Source: Actinocrinis puniceicyclus
GTDB lineage: Bacteria > Actinomycetota > Actinomycetes > Streptomycetales > Catenulisporaceae
Length of the DNA stretch: 43,162 nt
Direction: 5' to 3'
NCBI RefSeq assembly: GCF_018283645.1
Contig: NZ_JAGSXH010000048.1
Location: 1-43,162 of the forward strand
The notes under the pieces were generated by a model. It searched no databases and was not told where the DNA came from. It saw nothing but the letters and a program-made list of their open reading frames with translations. Made by a program: the position numbers and the translations under genes. Shown here in pieces: positions 38,188-43,162 of this stretch. The number at the start of each line of letters is the position of its first letter. The first letter of the stretch is position 1.

Positions 38188-39168
38188 GCCGTCGCGGTCC
38201 TGCTCGGCAAGGAACTGTTCGAACTGCCGGGCCAGTTCCTCGGCGGTCGGGATCCGCGCCGCCTGCTCGGCCAGCAGGTCGGCCTGCGGCGTCGTGCCGG
38301 CCACCGTGTCGTACTGCACCTCAAGACCGCGGATCATCGAGCGCAGGTCGTCGTCGCCCTGGGCCACCTGCGCCTCGATCTCGGCCTCGACCCGCTGCGC
38401 CTGTTCGTGCAGCTCCTGCACCGGCAGCACCAGGCCCGTCGCCGAGGTGATCGCTTCCAGGATGCGCACCGCCGCCGCCGGATAGGGCGAACGCGAGATG
38501 TAGTGCGGGATCTGCGCGGCCAGGCCGAGCACCGCGTGCTCGCGTTCGCTGAGCCGGAACTCCACCAGCGCCATCGCCGAACCCGGCACCTGCGCCCGGT
38601 CGAACCACGCTGTGTACCCAGCCAGCAGGTCGCGCCTGTTACCGTGCGGGATCAGCGTGGTGGGGCGCGTGTGCGGAACGGCGAACGGGATGCCGTGGAA
38701 GTTGACCGACAGCGTCACCCCGAGCCGTTCGATCATCTCCACCATCGCCGCGCTGAAACGCTCCCATTCGGTGTCCGGCTCCGGGCCGTACATCACCAGG
38801 AACGGCGTGCCGATCGCGTCGTGCGCCAGCTTGACCTCAAGTCGCGGCGCCTCGTACTCGGACCAGCGGTCGGTGTCGAACGTCATCGTCGGGCGCTGCG
38901 CCCGGTAGTCCACCAGCCGGTCCGTGTCGAAGCGCGCCAGCACCGGGTTGCCCGGCTCGCCGTGTTCGCCCGCGCCTTCGAACTGGAACCGCTCGCCGAA
39001 GATGTGGTCGACCACCTGCTCGGCGGCGTGACCGGCGTCCATGAAACCCTCGTAGTGGTACAGCAGCACCAGGTCGCCGCCGGTCACGGAACCCCCGGAG
39101 GTGCCGGCGCGCGCCTCGGCCAGCGCGGCCAGCCCAGCCTGGTCCAGCTCGTAGAGTGGCTCGCCCAC
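38179..39168 (-). CDS. PAC2-family protein (proteasome-assembly-chaperone-like)
   Basis: A 329-residue PAC2-family protein. The core is recognised from YHYEGFMDAGHAAEQVVDHIF, then FLVMYGPEPDTEWERFSAAMV, then VNFHGIPFAVPHTRPTTLIPHG and SAMALVEFRLSEREHAVLGLAAQIPHYISRS. The C-terminal ~80 residues are helical, Glu/Gln-rich and likely coiled coil (EIEAQVAQGDDDLRSMI). Actinobacteria have 20S proteasomes, and PAC2-like proteins are common in them, but no proteasome gene is in the window, so the role is inferred. Start is GTG at 39168; a longer frame upstream is not plausible. Its last codons are repeated downstream of the stop. Confidence 0.85.
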   Translation of the reverse strand: MGEPLYELDQAGLAALAEARAGTSGGSVTGGDLVLLYHYEGFMDAGHAAEQVVDHIFGERFQFEGAGEHGEPGNPVLARFDTDRLVDYRAQRPTMTFDTDRWSEYEAPRLEVKLAHDAIGTPFLVMYGPEPDTEWERFSAAMVEMIERLGVTLSVNFHGIPFAVPHTRPTTLIPHGNRRDLLAGYTAWFDRAQVPGSAMALVEFRLSEREHAVLGLAAQIPHYISRSPYPAAAVRILEAITSATGLVLPVQELHEQAQRVEAEIEAQVAQGDDDLRSMIRGLEVQYDTVAGTTPQADLLAEQAARIPTAEELARQFEQFLAEQDRDGEH

Positions 39169-39378
39169 GGTTGGTCCCGTCCCATCCCTAGTCGCGTCCC
39201 GCTGCCGGCCGCGGCGATCTCGCCACCGCGCGGCACACCGAGTAACAGTCTGCCAACATCCGGGCGGCGTTGCCCATTCCGTCGGCGCGGGACGGCGCGG
39301 GCAAGTCCAAGGTCGACGCCCGCCGCTACCGATCGGCCCCGCCGTGCGGAGCAATGAGGCTCTTGGCATTCCCGCCCG

Positions 39379-39773
39379 TTGATACTGGACTGCGTTTCGG
39401 CGACAGAGTTCGAACCGAGACATCCGCCCGCAACGCTCAGGGCGCAGGAGGGCCGCCAACTCGCCCAGCGACTGCTGCCTCCGGGCGATTCGCGCACGAC
39501 GGTATGGGGTTACGGCAGCTACACCGAGGACGCGCACCCGATCCACATCCACCAGACCCAGTTCGAGGCCGTCGGCCGCACCGGTGCGGACGGCTTTGTG
39601 TGCGCCCCCGGGGCGCTGGGAGACCGGAACGAGGGACACGGTCGTCGCGCTGCCCGGCGAGCGGGACGAAAGTGCGCGCCCGTTTCGACATTCCCGGGCG
39701 GTACGTCTTTCACTGTCATATCATCGACCACGAAGATAACGAGATGATGCGGCCGTTCGACGTGCTGCCGTAA
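39379..39773 (+). pseudogene. decayed multicopper oxidase, C-terminal copper domain
   Basis: Pieces of a multicopper oxidase third cupredoxin domain in different frames. Frame A carries DAHPIHIHQTQFEAVGR (HPxHxH, at 39529-39579). A second frame holds RDTVVALPGER around 39624-39660. The third gives FDIPGRYVFHCHIIDHEDN then MMRPFDVL to the TAA at 39771 (HCHxxxHxxxxM at 39711 onward). These are the copper-site residues, so the gene once encoded a laccase/bilirubin-oxidase-like enzyme; at least two frameshifts separate them. Upstream 39169-39460 shows no recognisable domains 1 and 2, so it is also truncated. The start given is nominal. Confidence 0.8.
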
Positions 39774-39911
39774 GGCGCGTAAGGCGAGTTTGAAAAGCGG
39801 CGCCGGATGGGTCGCGGCGTCTACCTGGCGTGCGCCGCGGCCCAGGCGAGACTTCGAGAACGCCTCGTGACGTCGGCGATATGCGCGAGCGGAGTCTCGG
39901 TTGGGAAACGA

Positions 39912-39942
39912 TTGACCGCAGCTCGATTACGGCGGGTATGAC
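39912..39942 (+). promoter_or_regulatory. possible promoter of the SIMPL-domain gene
   Basis: TTGACC (39912-39917) and TATGAC (39937-39942) are -35 and -10-like boxes with a 19-base spacer, slightly long. They are ~100 bases before the SIMPL gene start. Tentative. Confidence 0.3.
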
Positions 39943-40040
39943 AGGCCGTGGCGAGCGGGTAACGTCGGGAGCGCCCACCGGCGGCCCGCCGAGAGTTCGC
40001 CGCAGCGCGACGTCAGACGCCACGCTAGGAGCCAGCCGCG

Positions 40041-40856
40041 ATGCAGTCAGCGCCTTACGAACCGGCCGAGGTCCGCTCCGCCGGTGCGACCACACAGTCC
40101 GTACAGTCCGTGCCCGCGCCCGCGCCCGCGGTGGGCGGTTCGCTACCGGACCCGATGCCGCGGCCGCGCTCCGAAGCGCGCGCGGCGGCCGTCATCAGTG
40201 TCCGGGGCGAGGCCACCATGCTGGTGGACCCGGAGGTCGCGGACCTGACCGTCTCGGTCACGGCGCACGCGCGCGATCGGCGCGAAGCGTTCGAGCGCCT
40301 GGTGAAACGCAACGACGAAGTGCTCGACCTGGTGCGCTCCTACGGCGACTCGGTCGACCGGGTCGAGTCGACCGGGCTGTCGGTCGCGCCTGAAATGCGT
40401 CGCGGTAAGGACGAGAAGATCCGTTCCTACGCCGGTACGGTGCGTGTGCGGGTCACGGTGGCGGACCTGGCGATCCTCGGCGAACTGATCGCCCGGCTCA
40501 CCGAGGTCGAGGCCTCCGCGCTGGAGGGGCCGTTCTGGCGGCTGCGGCGCTCCTCTCCGATCTACCGGGAGACCCGGGCCCGCGCGGTCGCCGAGGCGGT
40601 GGCCCGCGCCCGCGACTACGCGGAGGCGCTGGGCAGCCGCATCACGGGTCTTATAGAGCTCGCCGACACCGGTCTGAGCAGCAGGTCCGTGACGCAGGCG
40701 CCGCGCCCGGGCGGGCCGGTCGTGTACAGCGCGCGTGCCGTGGGCGCCGCGCAACCGGAACCGGCGGCGCTGGACCTGGAACCGCAGCAGCAGACCGTCT
40801 ACGCGAGTGTCGAGGCGAGTTTCCAAGCGGCCCAGCCCGAGTTCCCGCTGCTCTGA
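40041..40856 (+). CDS. SIMPL-domain (DUF541) protein
   Basis: A 271-residue SIMPL-domain protein. After a Pro/Ala-rich N-terminal tail (~45 residues), the domain opens with ISVRGEATMLVDPEVADLTVSV and ends with QQTVYASVEASFQA; a middle block RETRARAVAEAVARARDYAEALG is typical. In Gram-negatives family members are periplasmic; here no signal peptide is seen. The role is unknown, although family members are reported in oxidative stress and kinase interaction. ATG at 40041 follows TAGGAG at 40027-40032. Intact and of usual length. Confidence 0.85.
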   Translation: MQSAPYEPAEVRSAGATTQSVQSVPAPAPAVGGSLPDPMPRPRSEARAAAVISVRGEATMLVDPEVADLTVSVTAHARDRREAFERLVKRNDEVLDLVRSYGDSVDRVESTGLSVAPEMRRGKDEKIRSYAGTVRVRVTVADLAILGELIARLTEVEASALEGPFWRLRRSSPIYRETRARAVAEAVARARDYAEALGSRITGLIELADTGLSSRSVTQAPRPGGPVVYSARAVGAAQPEPAALDLEPQQQTVYASVEASFQAAQPEFPLL

Positions 40857-40866
40857 TTCGTTTTCG

Positions 40867-40887
40867 CCGCCTGCCGCCTGCCGCCTG
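40867..40887. repeat. three 7-bp tandem repeats CCGCCTG
   Basis: CCGCCTG occurs three times in a row, just after the SIMPL stop, followed by a partial CCGCACG. Located in the gap before the BRCT protein gene on the opposite strand. Confidence 0.7.
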
Positions 40888-41026
40888 CCGCACGCTTGAG
40901 CGTCCGCCGGTCTACCGCCGTGCCGGGCGGCCCACTTTTGCGTACCGCCAGCCTGCCCGGTCCAGAGATCGTCGGTCCCGGTCCAGGATCGATCCCGTGC
41001 GCTGCGCCCCCCGCGTGAGCCTTCGA

Positions 41027-42475
41027 CTAGCGGAACACCCGCCTCCGGATCAGGAAACTGTGAGTTGTTCCACCGAGCCACGACACGCCCAAGCAAGCAA
41101 TCAGCACCCCGCTCGCCGCGGCGTGCGCGCCTGTACGAACCGGCGCCGCTGCCGAGACGGTGAACGCCGCGCCGACAGCGAGCGTGTAGCAGCCGGTCTC
41201 GACATACAGCATGCCGGAGCGCAGTCGTCTCGCCGCGTACCCGATCGCGATCGGTGTCAGCAGTCCGACGCTTACGAGTGGCAGCAGTGCCCACGCGACG
41301 GACGTGACGGTTTCCTTCCGCGGGTGTCGTTTGGCGTGCGTCTTTCTGCCAGCCGCACACACGCTTGCTGCTGCGCTTTCACTCGTGGCGCCGCGTTCGT
41401 CGAGGTTCCCCAAGCCGTCGGTCCGCGGCATGATCGTGTCCGAGGTGGCGCCTGCGCTCACGTTCTCGTCGACGAATGCGACAGCGTCCGAATCCGTCAC
41501 ATACGAATCCGTCGCATCTGCATCCGCATCCGTATCGATCTCGGTATCCGTATCAACCCCGGCGGCGGCGTGAATCTGGGTGTGAATCTCGGCGGCGTCA
41601 GTGGAGTCAGCGGCGTCAGCGGCGGCGTCTGCTTCGACATCGAGTGCAGCATCCGTATCGGTGCAAGCGGATGTCGTCGTGGCGGCGGCCACCAGCGTTG
41701 ATCGTCGTCGATTCTCCGCCTCGTCGAGCAGCGGGTGGCCGTCGTCTTCGAGCTTCGTGCGCAGCGGAGGGAAGGACAGAACCGCCTCAAGCGCCGATTC
41801 GGTGAACAAATCCGAAGGGCGCGCCTCGGTCGGTTCGGGCCCGAACCGCGCACGGGGCTCGGCCTCGGCCGCCGCGAACGAGCCAGGGTCGGCTGCGGGC
41901 TCGTGTCCAGCCCAGGACTCCGGCCCGCCCGCATGATCCGCGGGAGCAGCGCCAAGAGGCTCGTCCGCGTCGTCGTGCGCGCCCGGGTTCCCCTCCGCAG
42001 CCTCCCCGCTCGTCGCGTCTGCCGCTGTCGCGGGCGGCGGCGGCTCCTCGTCGGCGGTCGCCGGCGTCGCAGCCGGTAGGTCGCGCGGAGCCGCTGCTTC
42101 GTCATCGAGCAGCCGGTAGCCCTCGCGCAGCGCCAGCACCGGTAGGCCGGCCGTCTGAGCGCGCGCGACCCGGGCGTCCTGCGCACCGACGCCGTCCTCG
42201 GCGACGACGTGCGTCACCCGCACCGAGAAGCGCTGCGCAAGCTCGGCCCCGGCTGAAGCTGCCCGCTCCCGGAATGCGGCAGCCTCCCGTCCGGTGCCTA
42301 GCACCAGGATCCGGAGGGTACGACCGGAGCGCTGCGTGGGAATAGCGGCGGGCCGCTTCGCTGAGGAGGCAGAGCCCGCCTGGTCCGAAGGAGTCACTGT
42401 CGTCACGTTCGGCGAGCCTAGATCGCCCGTCACCAGCCAGCGAGCATCCGCGCCCGGCCGCGCCGCGACCCTCAC
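41027..42475 (-). CDS. BRCT-domain protein with acidic linker and C-terminal membrane anchor
   Basis: A 482-residue protein with three parts. Residues ~50-125 are BRCT-like: LRILVLGTGREAAAFRERAASAGAEL, then VTHVVAEDGVGAQDARVARAQTAGLPVLAL. Residues ~130-385 are a disordered, strongly acidic region of Asp/Glu/Ala/Thr, including repeats (DTDTEIDTDADADATD) built from short repeated codons. Residues ~385-480 contain about three hydrophobic segments: VAWALLPLVSVGLLTPIAIGY, YTLAVGAAFTVSAAA and GVLIACLGVSWLGG, ending in a basic RRRVFR tail. BRCT domains bind phosphoproteins or DNA ends, so a membrane-tethered BRCT is unusual. GTG at 42475 is assumed; no ribosome site is clear. I cannot name a function. 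Confidence 0.7.
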   Translation of the reverse strand: MRVAARPGADARWLVTGDLGSPNVTTVTPSDQAGSASSAKRPAAIPTQRSGRTLRILVLGTGREAAAFRERAASAGAELAQRFSVRVTHVVAEDGVGAQDARVARAQTAGLPVLALREGYRLLDDEAAAPRDLPAATPATADEEPPPPATAADATSGEAAEGNPGAHDDADEPLGAAPADHAGGPESWAGHEPAADPGSFAAAEAEPRARFGPEPTEARPSDLFTESALEAVLSFPPLRTKLEDDGHPLLDEAENRRRSTLVAAATTTSACTDTDAALDVEADAAADAADSTDAAEIHTQIHAAAGVDTDTEIDTDADADATDSYVTDSDAVAFVDENVSAGATSDTIMPRTDGLGNLDERGATSESAAASVCAAGRKTHAKRHPRKETVTSVAWALLPLVSVGLLTPIAIGYAARRLRSGMLYVETGCYTLAVGAAFTVSAAAPVRTGAHAAASGVLIACLGVSWLGGTTHSFLIRRRVFR

Positions 42476-42603
42476 CCGTTCGGCCCTACGCCACGCGACC
42501 TGCCACGCCCCGCGCTTCGAATGTGCGAAGCGCCCCCGCGATCAGGTACAGTTCTACCCGTCGCCAGGGCGCGGAAAGCAAGTGGTAACGTACCTGGCAG
42601 CAT

Positions 42604-42676
42604 GCGGACGTGGCTCAGTTGGTAGAGCATCACCTTGCCAAGGTGAGGGTCGCGGGTTCGAATCCCGTCGTCCGCT
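42604..42676 (+). tRNA. tRNA-Gly (GCC)
   Basis: A complete 73-base cloverleaf: acceptor stem GCGGACG/CGTCCGC, T-loop GGTTCGAATCC, anticodon stem CACC/GGTG with loop TTGCCAA, so anticodon GCC reading GGC and GGU. No CCA is encoded. It is 28 bases upstream of tRNA-Val and probably co-transcribed. Confidence 0.96.
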
Positions 42677-42704
42677 CGCGGTACCGGTTCGCACCGGATC
42701 CTGA

Positions 42705-42776
42705 GGACGATTAGCTCAGCGGGAGAGCGCTTCCCTGACACGGAAGAGGTCACTGGTTCAATCCCAGTATCGTCCA
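42705..42776 (+). tRNA. tRNA-Val (GAC)
   Basis: A 72-base cloverleaf: acceptor stem GGACGAT/ATCGTCC, anticodon stem CTTCC/GGAAG with loop CTGACAC, so anticodon GAC reading GUC and GUU, T-arm CTGGTTCAATCCCAG. No CCA is encoded. It follows tRNA-Gly and probably shares its promoter. Confidence 0.96.
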
Positions 42777-43162
42777 CACGTGACAGCAGGTCAGAGGCGC
42801 TCCGGAATTCTCCGGCAGGGCCTTTTTGATCGTTTGTTAGATTTTGGTTAGACGTGGATCATCGCGATTGCCCCAGAACGAGGCTGAACCACCGCGAATC
42901 TCGCACCCTCCCGTGACGCGTCGGTCGATGGCGCGTCGTCGTCCTCGTCGGCCGCGCGCGGACCCATCGGTGTCGGGCTAGGCGGGCGCGCGGCCGACGA
43001 GGGCTGCGCTTCGATTTCGACGACCGGTCAAGGCGCAAGGCCGCGAAGTTAAGGATTCCGGGTGCTTGTCCAGCGGATCGGTGCTGGCGTGTTGAGCAGC
43101 GCGCATAGAGAACGAGACCTCTGATAGATCAGGGCGGTCCGCCAAGACTGTCCCGAATCAGA
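42777..43162. other. 386-base region after the tRNAs, no gene seen
   Basis: The first 70 bases are AT-richer than elsewhere. A stem CCGGA/TCCGG (42802-42815) followed by TTTTT at 42823-42827 is a plausible tRNA terminator. A 17-bp stem hairpin follows at 42943-43002. No convincing coding frame was found, and no integrase or attachment repeat was recognised despite the tRNA location. Confidence 0.5.
42943..43002. repeat. perfect 17-bp inverted repeat with 26-base loop
   Basis: 42943-42959 and 42986-43002 are perfect reverse complements (core CGTCGGCCGCGCG / CGCGCGGCCGACG). The loop is 26 bases. It is about 165 bases after tRNA-Val. It could be a terminator for a gene beyond the window or a DNA-binding dyad; a T-run is absent. 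Confidence 0.7.

Noticed and set aside
38101-39357. A 418-codon plus-strand frame over the PAC2 gene
   Set aside because: Antisense to a protein with conserved PAC2 motifs; no family features of its own.
42777-43162. Integrated element beginning after tRNA-Val
   Set aside because: No integrase, excisionase or duplicate of the tRNA 3' end is visible inside the window; kept only as a low-interest possibility.
1-43162. CRISPR array
   Set aside because: No evenly spaced direct repeats were seen; the repeats present are short tandem or inverted ones.

Overview
The window is 43 kb of very high-GC, densely coding DNA from an actinomycete (Actinomycetota). GTG and TTG starts are frequent, and spacing is short with stop/start overlaps. 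The gene families are typical of the phylum: DUF1707, PAC2 proteasome-assembly-chaperone-like, a Ddn-type F420 enzyme, a DUF1684 protein, a CBM2 secreted protein and an LCAD-type acyl-CoA dehydrogenase. I cannot name the genus. There is no prophage, no complete insertion sequence and no CRISPR array. About 38 protein genes, two tRNAs and one decayed gene are supported. Most large overlapping reading frames are antisense shadows caused by the base composition.

Layout. 1-6 kb: a metallo-beta-lactamase-fold hydrolase, a thiamine-binding-type small protein, and a SNF2 ATPase followed closely by a SWIM zinc-finger protein. 6-12.5 kb: three methyltransferase/F420/RtcB transcription units, a second methyltransferase, a GNAT acetyltransferase, and a divergent MarR regulator/azoreductase pair. 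12.7-14.1 kb: DUF1684 (with a possible overlapping 28-codon leader ORF) and DUF1707 proteins. 14.3-19.1 kb: a three-gene minus-strand operon in which a GAF histidine kinase and a NarL-type response regulator overlap a 984-residue FAD/Fe-S 2-hydroxyacid dehydrogenase. 19.3-28.3 kb: SDR-queA coupled pair, membrane proteins, DUF885 protein, a C26 amidohydrolase, a LOG protein, a secreted CBM2 protein and a DinB protein. 28.4-31.5 kb: TetR regulator divergent from an acyl-CoA dehydrogenase, a Nudix protein and a VOC protein.

31.6-36.7 kb is the clearest metabolic module. A GntR/FCD regulator, an aldo-keto reductase, an SDR, an L-fuconate-dehydratase-like enolase and a fumarylacetoacetase-family hydrolase together match the non-phosphorylative L-fucose route to pyruvate and lactate; a lactonase and a transporter are not in the window. 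36.8-43.2 kb holds a DUF3592-like protein, a methyltransferase, a PAC2 protein, frameshifted remains of a multicopper oxidase, a SIMPL-domain protein, an unusual BRCT-plus-membrane-anchor protein, and tandem tRNA-Gly(GCC) and tRNA-Val(GAC).

Non-coding structure worth attention: an 81-91 bp MITE-like inverted repeat bounded by CTAG at 21950-22040; a second long imperfect inverted repeat at 10110-10206; a perfect 21-bp stem bidirectional terminator at 7558-7608; a 17-bp stem hairpin after the tRNAs at 42943-43002; and two genes (rtcB and the PAC2 gene) whose last codons are duplicated just beyond their stops. I found no clearly unprecedented system. The best candidates for follow-up are the BRCT-membrane protein, the kinase/regulator/dehydrogenase operon, the MITE-like element and the small ORF before the DUF1684 gene.
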